From Catenulispora sp. EB89 (lineage in GTDB: Bacteria > Actinomycetota > Actinomycetes > Streptomycetales > Catenulisporaceae), in the NCBI RefSeq assembly GCF_041261445.1, contig NZ_JBGCCU010000002.1, positions 620,001-684,000 on the forward strand: a DNA stretch of 64,000 bases, in the 5' to 3' direction. Every line of letters begins with the position of its first letter. Position 1 is the first letter of the stretch. Made by a program: the position numbers and the translations under genes. The notes below the pieces were generated by a model. The model worked only from the letters and a program-made list of their open reading frames with translations, had not been told where the DNA came from and did not search any database. Of the stretch, positions 26,464 to 35,195 are shown one piece after another.

Positions 26464-27109
26464 GGTGAGTGCCTTTCATCGAATCGGTCCTTGATCATGA
26501 GGGCGATCGCTCGCCGGGGAGGTTCAGAAGACCCGCGGGTATCGCGGCCGCGAGGAGGAGACACGACGCGATGATGATCTGGGTCGCACAAGCCGGCCGC
26601 CCCCGCTGCGGAGTGTCGACCGGCCTGACTCGGCCACCGCTGGTCACGCCACGGTCCGTATCTGTGACAGCGGGGTCGATACCGGGATCGTCACGGACGG
26701 CCCGTCGACGGGCTCCTCAGTCCGCGCGTCACCGTAAGAGCCCATCCACCCCACCTCAGCTCTCGGACCCGCCCCCCTGTTCGAGCCGAAATGCTACTAG
26801 AGGTCAGCGGCGATGCAGTTGTACTTGCCAGAGCCCACTTCTCATCGTTACCGGGTTGACGGCTCAGCACCATGTCACCAGGTCGGGGCCGGGGCGTACC
26901 ATGGCGATGGCCGTCTTACCGGCGCTGAGACCGTAAGCCGGCTCGACGCCGACGGACGCCGGGCGGCGCCCGACCGTCCCCCGCCGGGGCTCACTCCTCC
27001 GGTTGCGGGCTGGTCACGGCATGGCGCCCAACCGGCCCGGCATCCGGACCGATGTCATATTGTGGGCCGACTGACTTCTCGACCCAACGCCACCGCAACA
27101 GGGGATTCC
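26464..27109. other. 646-bp intergenic region, divergent promoters, no gene seen
   Basis: No frame here has convincing protein features. A 14-bp palindrome GCCCGTCGACGGGC is at 26700-26713. TATTGT near 27057 may be a -10 for the sugar dehydrogenase gene. Composition between about 26790 and 26880 is less GC-rich, as expected for promoters. No tRNA fold found. Confidence 0.5.
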
Positions 27110-28321
27110 ATGCCCGAAACCGCACAAAACGACTTCGTTCACGACGTCGTGGTCATCGGCGGGGGCGGGCACGTCGGCCTGCCGCTGGCGATCGCGCTCG
27201 CCGACCGCGGGGCCTCGGTGGTGGTCTACGACGTCAGCGCGGAGGCCGTGGACGCGGTCAACGCCGCGCGGCTGCCGTTCGACGAGCCCGGGGCCGCGCC
27301 GGTCATCGAGCGCGTGGTGGCCGCCGGACGGCTGTCGGCCTCGACGGATCCGGCGGTGGTGGCCGGCTGCGAGCACGTGGTCGTGGTCATCGGCACGCCG
27401 GTGGACGAGCACCTGAACCCGGACCAGACCGCGATCCCGCGGGCGCTGGAGACCTGCGCGCCGTTCTTGCGCGACGGGCAGATACTCGTCCTGCGCTCGA
27501 CGGTGTACCCCGGGGTCACCGAGCTCGTGGAGCGGATGATCGCGCGGCTCGGCGTGGACGTGGACGTCGCCTTCTGCCCCGAGCGCATCGCCGAGGGCAA
27601 GGCCATGACCGAGCTGTTCGAGCTGCCGCAGATCGTCTCCGGCCGCACGGAGCGGGCGCAGCAGCGGGCGGAGGCACTGTTCCGCCGGCTCACCGAGAAG
27701 ATCGTGCACCTGAGCCCGGAAGAGGCCGAGCTGGCCAAGCTGTTCACCAACACCTGGCGCTACATCAAGTTCGCCGCGGTGAACCAGTTCTACATGATGG
27801 CCAACGACCGCGGCCTGGACTTCGAGCGCATCCGGCAGGGCCTGTCGCAGGACTACCCGCGCGCCGCGGACATGCCCGGCGCCGGCTTCGCCGCCGGGCC
27901 GTGCCTGTTCAAGGACGCCATGCAGCTCGCGGCGTTCCACAACAACAACTTCACGCTCGGCTACGCGGCGATGACCACGAACGAGGGTCTGCCGCTGTAC
28001 GTGGTGGACCGGCTGGACTCGCAGTACGACCTCAAGAACATGACGGTCGGGATCCTCGGCATGGCCTTCAAGGGCGGCTCGGACGACACCCGCTCCTCGC
28101 TGTCCTACAAGCTCAAGCGGATCCTGAAGTTCAAGGCCGCCGAGGTGCTGTGCACCGACCCGCTCGTCACCAGCGACGCCTCGCTGGTCGGCCTGGACGA
28201 GGTGCTGGAGAAGGCCGATCTGCTCATCGTCGGCGCGCCGCATCCGGAGTACCGGGGGTTGAAGGCGACGGTGCCGGTGGCGGACATCTGGAACGTCCTG
28301 GGTGACGGGGTGCGGGTATGA
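27110..28321 (+). CDS. UDP-sugar 6-dehydrogenase (UDP-glucose/UDP-ManNAc dehydrogenase family)
   Basis: NAD-dependent four-electron dehydrogenase of 403 residues that oxidises the C6 hydroxyl of a nucleotide sugar to a uronate. The N-terminal Rossmann motif is V-V-I-G-G-G-G-H-V-G-L-P. V-I-G-T-P-V, R-S-T-V-Y-P-G-V-T and F-C-P-E-R-I-A-E-G follow; the last is typical of the UDP-ManNAc dehydrogenase (WecC) branch. The catalytic cysteine is in A-G-P-C-L-F-K-D. G-M-A-F-K-G-G-S-D-D-T-R marks the C-terminal domain. ATG 27110 is used because the conserved fold begins about 12 residues later; GGGG precedes it. It overlaps the next gene by four bases (ATGA), forming a dehydrogenase-glycosyltransferase-epimerase set for a surface glycan. 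Exact sugar unknown. Confidence 0.87.
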   Translation: MPETAQNDFVHDVVVIGGGGHVGLPLAIALADRGASVVVYDVSAEAVDAVNAARLPFDEPGAAPVIERVVAAGRLSASTDPAVVAGCEHVVVVIGTPVDEHLNPDQTAIPRALETCAPFLRDGQILVLRSTVYPGVTELVERMIARLGVDVDVAFCPERIAEGKAMTELFELPQIVSGRTERAQQRAEALFRRLTEKIVHLSPEEAELAKLFTNTWRYIKFAAVNQFYMMANDRGLDFERIRQGLSQDYPRAADMPGAGFAAGPCLFKDAMQLAAFHNNNFTLGYAAMTTNEGLPLYVVDRLDSQYDLKNMTVGILGMAFKGGSDDTRSSLSYKLKRILKFKAAEVLCTDPLVTSDASLVGLDEVLEKADLLIVGAPHPEYRGLKATVPVADIWNVLGDGVRV

Positions 28322-29091
28322 GCACGCCGACCGGTGCGGACAAGCCGACCGACCCGACCCGGCCGAAGGTCTCGGTCATCATCCCGGCCTACAACGAGGG
28401 CGAGGGCGTGGTCCCGGTCCTGGACCGGCTCTTCGAGTCCGTCCAGCTGCCGTGCGAGGTGCTGGTCGTGGTGGACACCGCCGAGGACACCACCATGCCG
28501 GTGATAGAGAAGTACTCGGTGACCGAGCCCAGGCTCAAGCCGTTGCTCAACACGTACGGCCGCGGCCCGGCCAACGCCATCCGGTTCGGCATCGACCACG
28601 CGCTGAGCCCGGCCGTGGTGGTCACCATGGCCGACGGCTGCGACGACCCGCGGCAGATCGACGACCTGGCCCGGCTGGTGGAGCGCGGCGTGGCGGTGGC
28701 CGCGGCCTCCCGCTACATGGCCGGCGGCCAGCAGGTCGGCGGCCCGCTTCTCAAGGGCCTGATGTCGCAGACGGCCGGCCGCTCGCTGGCCTGGTTCGCC
28801 CGGGTCGGCACGCGCGACGCGACCAACTCCTTCAAGGCCTACTCCACCGACTTCGTCCGGGAGGTCGGCATCGACTCCCGCGACGGCTTCGAGATCGGGA
28901 TCGAGCTGGCCGCCAAGGCCCGCCGGCTGCGCCGCCCGGTCGCCGAGATCCCGACCATCTGGCTGGACCGCACCCAGGGCGACTCCCACTTCCATCTGCG
29001 CAAGTGGCTGCCGAAGTACCTGCGCTGGTACCGGTTCGCCTTCGGGCCGCCGCTGAGCCTCGAACAGCTCCGTTCCAGGACCAAGAGCTGA
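28318..29091 (+). CDS. GT2 glycosyltransferase, dolichyl-phosphate-sugar-synthase-like
   Basis: A 257-residue family 2 glycosyltransferase. The nucleotide-sugar-binding core S-V-I-I-P-A-Y-N-E-G-E-G begins near residue 19. The acidic metal-binding motif reads T-M-A-D-G-C-D-D-P (DxD-like), and S-R-Y-M-A-G-G follows. The overall layout resembles DPM1-type enzymes that load a sugar on polyprenyl phosphate at the cytoplasmic face, but there is no membrane helix. It overlaps the dehydrogenase gene by ATGA, so the two are translationally coupled, and the sugar made there is a good donor candidate. Its C-terminal codons (R-T-K-S-stop) are the first copy of a 17-bp tandem repeat that continues in the downstream gap. 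Confidence 0.86.
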   Translation: MSTPTGADKPTDPTRPKVSVIIPAYNEGEGVVPVLDRLFESVQLPCEVLVVVDTAEDTTMPVIEKYSVTEPRLKPLLNTYGRGPANAIRFGIDHALSPAVVVTMADGCDDPRQIDDLARLVERGVAVAAASRYMAGGQQVGGPLLKGLMSQTAGRSLAWFARVGTRDATNSFKAYSTDFVREVGIDSRDGFEIGIELAAKARRLRRPVAEIPTIWLDRTQGDSHFHLRKWLPKYLRWYRFAFGPPLSLEQLRSRTKS

Positions 29092-29185
29092 CACAGCCCA
29101 AGACCTGACACAGACCAAGAGCTAATACAGACCAAGAGCTGATACAGCAGACCAAGAGCTGACACAGCCCAAGACCTGAACCGCC
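29080..29185 (+). repeat. 17-bp tandem repeat starting at the GT2 stop codon
   Basis: Units of the form MCCAAGASCTGAYACAG begin at 29080, 29097, 29114, 29131 and 29151, with a degenerate unit after 29168. The first copy carries the TGA stop of the glycosyltransferase, and every copy contains a TGA or TAA. The fourth unit has a three-base CAG insertion. Confidence 0.8.
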
Positions 29186-29224
29186 GGGCCCAGGCCTGAA
29201 CCGGCAGAAGCAGAAAGCGAAACC

Positions 29225-30259
29225 ATGTCTGAGAAAGTCCTCGTCTCCGGCTCCGCCGGCTTCATCGGCGGCTACGTCGTCGAGGAGCTGCTCTCGCGCG
29301 GCTACAAGGTCGTCGGGATCGACAACTACTCCAAGTACGGCAAGATCACCAAGTCCTACGACGGGCACCCGGACTACGAGTTCCACGAGGGCGACGTCCG
29401 CGACACCGACCTGATGGTCAAGCTGCTCTCGGACTGCGACCAGTTCATCGCCGGCGCGGCGCTGATCGGCGGCATCTCGTACTTCCACACCTACGCGTAC
29501 GACCTGCTGGCCACCAACGAGCGCATCATGGCCTCGTCCTGCGACGCCGCGATCAAGGCGCACGACGGCGGCAAGGGCCGGCTGAAGAAGGTCACCTACA
29601 TGTCGTCCTCGATGGTCTTCGAGTCGGCGCAGGAGTGGCCGTCGGTCGAGGGCTCTGAGCGCCGCGTGCCGCCGCCGCTGTCCTCGTACGGCTTCCAGAA
29701 GCTGGCCGTGGAGTACTTCGCGCGCGCCTCCTGGGACCAGTACAAGCTGCCCTACACGATCGTCCGGCCGTTCAACTGCGTCGGCATCGGCGAGTCCCGC
29801 GCACTGGGCGACGAGGAGATCCTGTCCGGCAACGTGAAGCTGGCGATGAGCCACGTGGTGCCGGACCTGGTGCAGAAGATCGTCAAGGGCCAGGACCCGC
29901 TGCACATCCTGGGCACCGGCGAGCAGGTGCGCCACTACACCTACGGCGGCGACCTGGCGCGCGGCATCGTGACCGCGATGTCGCACCCGGACGCGCTGAA
30001 CGACGACTTCAACCTGTCCACCCCGGCCGGGCACTCGGTGACGCAGCTGGCCGAGGCGATCTGGACCAAGATCAAGGGCCCCGGCGTCCCGCTGACCCTG
30101 GTCTCGGACGACCCGTTCGAGTACGACGTGCAGCGCCGCGTGCCCTCGACGGAGAAGGCGAAGGACATCCTCGGCTTCGAGGCGACCACCTCGCTGGAGG
30201 AGATGCTCGACGAGGTGATCCCGTGGATCGTGGCCGCAGTCGAGAACGGCACGATCTGA
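29225..30259 (+). CDS. NAD-dependent nucleotide-sugar epimerase/dehydratase
   Basis: Extended SDR of 344 residues. The Rossmann motif G-S-A-G-F-I-G-G is at residues 9-16. The catalytic Ser lies in M-S-S-S-M-V-F-E and Tyr-x-x-x-Lys in S-S-Y-G-F-Q-K-L. The substrate-side motif R-P-F-N-C-V-G-I-G is present, and C-terminal Y-D-V-Q-R-R-V-P-S-T-E-K-A resembles UDP-glucose/UDP-glucuronate 4-epimerases. It could epimerise the uronic acid made by the dehydrogenase two genes upstream; that link is inferred from order. The loop between strands 4 and 5 (A-L-I-G-G-I-S-Y-F-H-T-Y) is not the usual GalE sequence, so a specialised branch is likely. The start ATG follows AAAGCGAAACC without a strong ribosome site. 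Confidence 0.83.
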   Translation: MSEKVLVSGSAGFIGGYVVEELLSRGYKVVGIDNYSKYGKITKSYDGHPDYEFHEGDVRDTDLMVKLLSDCDQFIAGAALIGGISYFHTYAYDLLATNERIMASSCDAAIKAHDGGKGRLKKVTYMSSSMVFESAQEWPSVEGSERRVPPPLSSYGFQKLAVEYFARASWDQYKLPYTIVRPFNCVGIGESRALGDEEILSGNVKLAMSHVVPDLVQKIVKGQDPLHILGTGEQVRHYTYGGDLARGIVTAMSHPDALNDDFNLSTPAGHSVTQLAEAIWTKIKGPGVPLTLVSDDPFEYDVQRRVPSTEKAKDILGFEATTSLEEMLDEVIPWIVAAVENGTI

Positions 30260-30287
30260 CGGCCGCGATGTGACGTCGGCGCCGGGC

Positions 30288-30316
30288 CGGTGGTGCGCAC
30301 CCGTTGCGCACCACCG
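30288..30316 (+). terminator. Terminator after the epimerase gene
   Basis: CGGTGGTGCGCA (30288-30299) and TGCGCACCACCG (30305-30316) form a perfect 12-base stem with a CCCGT loop, 29 bp after the stop codon. Confidence 0.8.
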
Positions 30317-30348
30317 ATCCCGAAGCGTCACGGACCGGTGGCGATCGG

Positions 30349-30381
30349 TCACCGCAGTACGGTGATTGGTGCACGACCAAT
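30349..30381 (+). promoter_or_regulatory. Overlapping inverted repeats upstream of the fusion glycosyltransferase gene
   Basis: TCACCG (30349-30354) pairs with CGGTGA (30360-30365) around five bases. Adjoining it, ATTGGT (30365-30370) pairs with ACCAAT (30376-30381) around GCACG. The pair of sites is a candidate regulator-binding region. Confidence 0.4.
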
Positions 30382-30518
30382 ACAGACCGTGGGATGATCC
30401 TCCACGCCAACCCGGTAAGGTCTGGTCTCGCGCACTCCTGCCCCTCGACGACCGTGCGCCGCCCCACCACAAGATCCAGCTCGCTAAAGCGATCAGCGCA
30501 GGCCACGAAGAGGTTCCC

Positions 30519-32978
30519 TTGTCCACTACGAGCCAGGAGGCCGGCGGCCGGGCGACCGGGCAGGCCTTGCCGCCCGCCGTGCCACGACGAATATCGGCCG
30601 TGATCTCCCGCCGGTTCCTGGAACCGGTGGCGGTGGCCTTCACGTCGGCCACTTTGCTGTTCCTCCGTCTGATGTTCCCGACGCCGGTCGGCGTGGCGGA
30701 CAACTACGACGGCAGCCGTCTGCTGTGCCATCTGAGCCTGTACAGCACAGGCAGCTCCTCCGAGATGCGCATGTGGGTCAACTTCACCTACGTGATAAAG
30801 CAGCGGTCGCTCTGGAACTGTTCGAAGACCCCTTACGGCGGCGCGATCACGAACATCGACCTGCCGCAGCCGGCGTACAACTCCAGCCAGCTCATCCTGA
30901 TGAACATCGGGCGGTACCTGACCCAGCTGCTCGGGCTGAAGAACTCGGTCGGCTACACCGCTCTGGACCTGCGGGTCCTGGGCGCCGTGGCGTGCGTGTT
31001 CATCGGCGCCGCGCTGGGGCTGTTGTTCGCGGTGCTGCGCTCCCGCCGCCGGTTCCGCTACCTGCTGATCGCGGCGCTGCTGGTGGTCATCGCGGACGCC
31101 AGCTTCATCGACTTCGCCGCCTCGCCGCTGAGTGAGATCTCGGCGGTCATCGGGTTGCTGTTCGTGCTGCCGGCCCTGGTGCTGCTGTTCCGCGGCGGCC
31201 GGGCCCGATGGGCCGGGGCGATCCTGGCCCTGGGCGCCGGGATGTTCCTGATCACCTCCAAGGCCCAGATGATCGTCCTGGTGGTGCCGATGGTGGTGCT
31301 GCTGGTGGCGTTCCCGCTGCCGGTACGGCGGCTCACCGGCCGGATCGGGTCGCGGGTGATCCCGGTCGGGCTGGCCCTGGTGCTGGCCGGGTCCTCGGTG
31401 GCGCTCACGCCCAAGCAGGACCCCCATTTCACCTTGCAAACCAAGGCCGACTTCGTCTTCAACGAGCTGCTGTACGTGAGCCCGAACCCGAAGGCCGACA
31501 TGAAGGCCCTGGGTATCCCGGACTACTACAGCACCCAGGTCGGGCACACCGCGTGGTGCCCGCCGTACCAGCTCAGCGTGCAGGACACCGGCGTCTTCTC
31601 GCCCAGCGCCGGCGGCGACAAGTACGTGGCCCGGGCCAAGGCCGCGGACCCCGGTCTGGACAAGGCGCTGAACACCGGCAACTGGGTCAAGTTCCTGCTG
31701 CTGCACCCCGACCGCGCGGTCCGGGTCGCCAACGACGCCGCGAACTCGTTCTTCTACACGCGGCCGACCTACACCGGCAGCTGCTGGATAAAGCACTCCA
31801 AGCAGGCCATCCCGCTGGGTAACTACGACACCAATCACAGCGCGAACGCGGTGGACAAGCGCTGGACGCCGGTCACCAGCACCCTGCGGCTGTTCAGCCA
31901 CGCCGGGCTGATCCCGCTGCTGCTGCTGTGGCTGCTGCCGGCCGCGGTGGCCGTCCGGCTCCTGACCCGGCGCCGGAACCGCGCCTCCGGGGAGCGCAAG
32001 ACCTTCGCTTGGATGACGCTGTTCCTGTTCTCCGTGGGCCTGCTGCAATTCGGTGTCGCCGCCTACGGCGACGGCATCGACACCTCGAAGCACATGAACC
32101 TCGCGATCTTCGCCTCCGTGCTCGCCGTGGTCACCGCCGTCGCGACGGCCCGGCTGCGTCCGGTGCCGGCCGGTGCGGCCGTCGCGGCAGCCGTCCCCGA
32201 CCAGAGCAGAAAGACCGAATCCGACGTGGAGAACGCCGCCAAGGACCTGAGCGTCCTGGTGATCATCCCTACTTACAACGAGGCCGAGAACCTCGAGAAG
32301 ATCGTCACGCGGGTGCACGCGGCGAACACCGACGTGCACGTACTGGTGGCCGACGACAACTCCCCCGACGGCACCGGCAAACTCGCCGACGGGCTGGCCG
32401 AGAAGGACGAGCGGGTCAAGGTCCTGCACCGGGCCGGCAAGGAGGGCCTGGGCAAGGCCTACCTGGCCGGGTTCGCCTGGGGCATCGAGCACGAGTACGA
32501 CGTCATCTGCGAGATGGACGCCGACGGCTCGCACCGCCCCGAGGACTTCCCGGCACTGCTGGCCGCGCTGGTCGAGCAGAACGCCGACCTGGTCCTGGGA
32601 TCGCGCTACGTCCCCGGCGGCAAGACCGTGGGCTGGCCGGTACGCCGCGAGATCCTGTCGAAGGGCGGCAACGCCTGGGTCCGTCTGGTCACCGGCATGA
32701 AGCTGGCCGACGCCACCGGCGGCTACCGGCTCTTCCGCCGCGAGACGCTGGAGAAGATCGATCTGGACACCGTCGTCAGCGCCGGGTACACGTTCCAGGT
32801 GGACCTGGCCTGGCGCACCGTGCGGGCCGGGCTGAAGGTCGTCGAGGTCCCGATCACCTTCGTCGAACGCGAACTCGGCGCCTCGAAGATGAGCAGTGCC
32901 ATAGTCGCCGAGGCCTTGTGGCGCACCGCTTTCTGGGGCACCTCCTACCGGCTGGGGCGCCTGGTCGGCAAGAAGTGA
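30519..32978 (+). CDS. Fusion of a polytopic membrane protein with a polyprenyl-phosphate mannose synthase
   Basis: A single 819-residue frame with two parts. Residues about 1-560 form a membrane domain: a helix near 35-50, a long external loop with several Cys, about eight helices, a second external region and two last helices. From about residue 575 a complete GT2 domain follows with all hallmarks of dolichyl/polyprenyl-phosphate mannose synthase: [46 protein letters not shown] and R-E-L-G-A-S-K-M-S. It should make the lipid-linked mannose used by the GT-C-like proteins nearby. Mycobacterial Ppm1 is fused to an acyltransferase instead; this membrane partner is different. TTG 30519 is chosen for its AAGAGG site; an in-frame GTG at 30366 would overlap the operator-like repeats. 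Confidence 0.82.
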   Translation: MSTTSQEAGGRATGQALPPAVPRRISAVISRRFLEPVAVAFTSATLLFLRLMFPTPVGVADNYDGSRLLCHLSLYSTGSSSEMRMWVNFTYVIKQRSLWNCSKTPYGGAITNIDLPQPAYNSSQLILMNIGRYLTQLLGLKNSVGYTALDLRVLGAVACVFIGAALGLLFAVLRSRRRFRYLLIAALLVVIADASFIDFAASPLSEISAVIGLLFVLPALVLLFRGGRARWAGAILALGAGMFLITSKAQMIVLVVPMVVLLVAFPLPVRRLTGRIGSRVIPVGLALVLAGSSVALTPKQDPHFTLQTKADFVFNELLYVSPNPKADMKALGIPDYYSTQVGHTAWCPPYQLSVQDTGVFSPSAGGDKYVARAKAADPGLDKALNTGNWVKFLLLHPDRAVRVANDAANSFFYTRPTYTGSCWIKHSKQAIPLGNYDTNHSANAVDKRWTPVTSTLRLFSHAGLIPLLLLWLLPAAVAVRLLTRRRNRASGERKTFAWMTLFLFSVGLLQFGVAAYGDGIDTSKHMNLAIFASVLAVVTAVATARLRPVPAGAAVAAAVPDQSRKTESDVENAAKDLSVLVIIPTYNEAENLEKIVTRVHAANTDVHVLVADDNSPDGTGKLADGLAEKDERVKVLHRAGKEGLGKAYLAGFAWGIEHEYDVICEMDADGSHRPEDFPALLAALVEQNADLVLGSRYVPGGKTVGWPVRREILSKGGNAWVRLVTGMKLADATGGYRLFRRETLEKIDLDTVVSAGYTFQVDLAWRTVRAGLKVVEVPITFVERELGASKMSSAIVAEALWRTAFWGTSYRLGRLVGKK

Positions 32979-32981
32979 CCC

Positions 32982-33019
32982 CCGGAGCCGGAGCCGACGG
33001 CCGTCGGCTCCGGCTCCGG
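32982..33019. terminator. 38-bp perfect palindrome after the fusion gene
   Basis: Bases 32982-33000 are the exact reverse complement of 33001-33019, beginning four bases after the TGA stop. It is probably an intrinsic terminator of the I-shaped type, without a U-run. Confidence 0.8.
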
Positions 33020-33165
33020 TCCGCACGATACGAACCGAACACCCGTCGGAGTCGGTTAGTCTCTGTGGCGGACGCCGTCAGAGCCGACGCTCAGGTGTCA
33101 CGCCGTCCCGGCCCGTCCGACCCGACCACCCTCCCCCCGGGGGTGCGAAGTAATGGAGCGAGTGC

Positions 33166-34521
33166 ATGTCCTCCGGTATCGGCGCACGACTGGCCGCCAT
33201 GGTCCCGCCAGGGGTGCTCCGCCTCGGCCTCGGGACCGCGGTGCTGGGCCTGGCCTCCTACATCCACCTGGCGCTCGCCGGACACGTCCTGTCCCCGAAC
33301 GCCAAGTCCGCGGTCTCCGTGCTGTGGACGCTGGCCTTCTCCGTCGGTTACAGCATCTCGATGCCGATCGAGCAGGAGATGGGCCGCATCATCGCCTCAG
33401 AGGTCGAACACGGCCGGGGCACCACCGCGGTCCTCAAGCGCGGCGCGGTGCTCGGCGCGGGCCTGCTCGGCGTGGTCTGCCTGCTGCTGATGGTGCTGTC
33501 CCCGCTGCTGGCGCACAAGCTGTTCAACGGCAGCTACGGCATGGTGGCCGCGCTGGCCGGTGCGTTCGCCGGGCTGGTGGTCACCGCGGTGTGGCGCGGC
33601 GTGCTGGCCGGGCACGGGCAGTTCGCCGACTACGGCCGGCTGATGTGGATGGACGGCGCGCTGCGCATCGTGCTGGCCGCGGTCTTCGCCGCCGCCGGGG
33701 TGAAGTCGGCGATCTGGTTCAGCCTGATCCTCACCATCGCGCCGCTGACCGCGCTGGCCGCGATGACCCCGCGGGTCCGCAGGGCCCTGACACCTGGCGG
33801 CAACCTGCCCTGGTCGGCCATCACCAAGGGCATGGGCCTGCTGATCGGCTCGATGCTGCTGTCCCAGGTGGTCCTGAACATCGCGGTGATCAACGTCAAG
33901 CTGCTGGCCCCGGCCCAGGTCACGCTGGTCAGCGCGCTGCTGGCGGCGCTGGTGCTGGCCCGGGTGCCGCTGTTCGTCTTCGGCGCGCTGCAGTCCGCGC
34001 TGCTGCCGGGCCTGGCCACCGCGCACGCGGCCGGCGACACCGCCGGGTTCAGGGCGCTGGTGCGCCGCAGCACCGGCATCGTTGTGGTGCTGGGGCTGGG
34101 CAGCGCGCTGGGCTGCGTGGTGATCGGCCCCTGGTCGGTGCGCACGCTGTTCGGCATGGCCAACGAGATCGGCGTGACCGACTTCGCCTGGCTGTCCGTC
34201 GGCTCGCTGTTCTACATGCAGGCCATGGTGCTCGGACAGGCGCTGACCGCCGAGAACCGGCACCGCGAGCAGTTGTACGCCTGGATCATCGGCACGGCGG
34301 CGCTGGCCGCCGTCACCTTCGGTCCCGGCGGGGTCACCACCCGGGTGGAGCTGGCCTACGCGGTGGGCTCGATCGTCACCGCCGGCGCCATGGCGCTGAT
34401 TCTGCGAAGCAGGCGGCCTGTGCGCGCCGACCTGGCGGTCTCTACCGAGGCGGAGGGCCAGGCGCACGGTATGCTGGCCGCCCATACTGGCGCGAGTGGG
34501 TGGGAACATGGAAAGTCTTGA
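33166..34521 (+). CDS. Polysaccharide-export flippase (MATE/Wzx-like)
   Basis: A 451-residue integral membrane protein with about twelve helices and little soluble sequence, the architecture of oligosaccharide-lipid flippases of the MOP superfamily. Supporting sequence includes the helix-1/2 region with E-Q-E-M-G-R-I-I and the later S-A-L-L-P-G-L-A-T-A block, where flippases carry a conserved Leu-Pro. It would move lipid-linked glycan intermediates across the membrane. It starts a plus-strand operon: flippase, GT2, DUF2304, GalE, GT2. The next gene starts within its last 14 bases. A paralogous flippase (52247-53761) sits in a similar gene set on the opposite strand; the two share the E-Q-E-M motif in an equivalent position. 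ATG 33166 follows GGAGCG. Confidence 0.8.
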   Translation: MSSGIGARLAAMVPPGVLRLGLGTAVLGLASYIHLALAGHVLSPNAKSAVSVLWTLAFSVGYSISMPIEQEMGRIIASEVEHGRGTTAVLKRGAVLGAGLLGVVCLLLMVLSPLLAHKLFNGSYGMVAALAGAFAGLVVTAVWRGVLAGHGQFADYGRLMWMDGALRIVLAAVFAAAGVKSAIWFSLILTIAPLTALAAMTPRVRRALTPGGNLPWSAITKGMGLLIGSMLLSQVVLNIAVINVKLLAPAQVTLVSALLAALVLARVPLFVFGALQSALLPGLATAHAAGDTAGFRALVRRSTGIVVVLGLGSALGCVVIGPWSVRTLFGMANEIGVTDFAWLSVGSLFYMQAMVLGQALTAENRHREQLYAWIIGTAALAAVTFGPGGVTTRVELAYAVGSIVTAGAMALILRSRRPVRADLAVSTEAEGQAHGMLAAHTGASGWEHGKS

Positions 34522-35191
34522 CGACGCTTGGATCGTCATCCCGGTCTATAACGAGGGCACCGTCATAGGCGGCGTGGTCGAGGAGACCCGGAAGACGTTC
34601 CCGAACATAGTCTGCGTCGACGACGGGAGTCGCGACGAATCCGCCGAACAGGCCCTGGCCGCCGGAGCGCACCTGGTGCGGCACCCGGTGAACCTGGGCC
34701 AGGGCGCGGCGCTGCAGACCGGTATCCGCTACGCGCTCAGCCAGGGTGCGGAGTACGTGGTGACCTTCGACGCCGACGGCCAGCACCGGGTCGAGGACGC
34801 GCTGACGATGGTGCGGGTCGCCAAGTCCGGCGAGGCCGACGTGGTGCTCGGCTCCCGGTTCCTGACCGGCACCGAAGAAGTCCCGATGATCAAGCGCGTG
34901 GTGCTGCGCACCGTGGTCACCCTCAGCCGCACCTCCCGCAAGCTGCAGCTGACCGACGCGCACAACGGCCTGCGCGTGCTGAACCGCAAGGCCGCCGCCC
35001 AGCTGCGCATCACCATGAACGGCATGGCCCACGCCTCGGAGATCGTCGCCTTCCTGGCGGCCTCCGGCTTGCGGGTCAAGGAGGTTCCGGTGATCGTCGT
35101 CTACACGGACTACTCCAAGTCCAAGGGACAGTCGCTGATCAACGGCGTCAACATCCTGTTCGACCTGTCCGTGCGGCAGCGAGGGGCCTGA
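34508..35191 (+). CDS. GT2 glycosyltransferase (polyprenyl-phosphate-sugar type)
   Basis: A 227-residue GT2 enzyme. Core motifs are W-I-V-I-P-V-Y-N-E-G-T-V (about 8-19), V-D-D-G-S-R-D-E-S, N-L-G-Q-G-A-A-L-Q-T-G, F-D-A-D-G-Q-H (the DxD metal site), G-S-R-F-L-T-G and the D-A-H-N-G-L-R acceptor block. It resembles enzymes that make polyprenyl-phosphate-linked hexoses. The following gene encodes a DUF2304 membrane protein. GT2 and DUF2304 often occur together, and the membrane protein is probably its anchor or partner. ATG 34508 overlaps the flippase stop by 14 bases; an upstream GTG at 34496 would add four residues. A paralog with its own DUF2304 neighbour lies at 50913-51614. Confidence 0.87.
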   Translation: MESLDDAWIVIPVYNEGTVIGGVVEETRKTFPNIVCVDDGSRDESAEQALAAGAHLVRHPVNLGQGAALQTGIRYALSQGAEYVVTFDADGQHRVEDALTMVRVAKSGEADVVLGSRFLTGTEEVPMIKRVVLRTVVTLSRTSRKLQLTDAHNGLRVLNRKAAAQLRITMNGMAHASEIVAFLAASGLRVKEVPVIVVYTDYSKSKGQSLINGVNILFDLSVRQRGA

Positions 35192-35195
35192 GACC

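Noticed and set aside
26760-26830. A tRNA T-arm-like GTTCGAGCC
   Set aside because: No matching acceptor, D or anticodon stems could be folded around it.
29080-29185. CRISPR array or iteron-type origin
   Set aside because: Units are 17 bp, directly adjacent and degenerate, with no spacers, no replication gene and no AT-rich stretch.
30072-33026. A 984-codon minus-strand frame over the epimerase end and the fusion glycosyltransferase
   Set aside because: Gln/Arg/Gly/Val-rich antisense translation, no domain, covers a gene with full DPM-synthase motifs.
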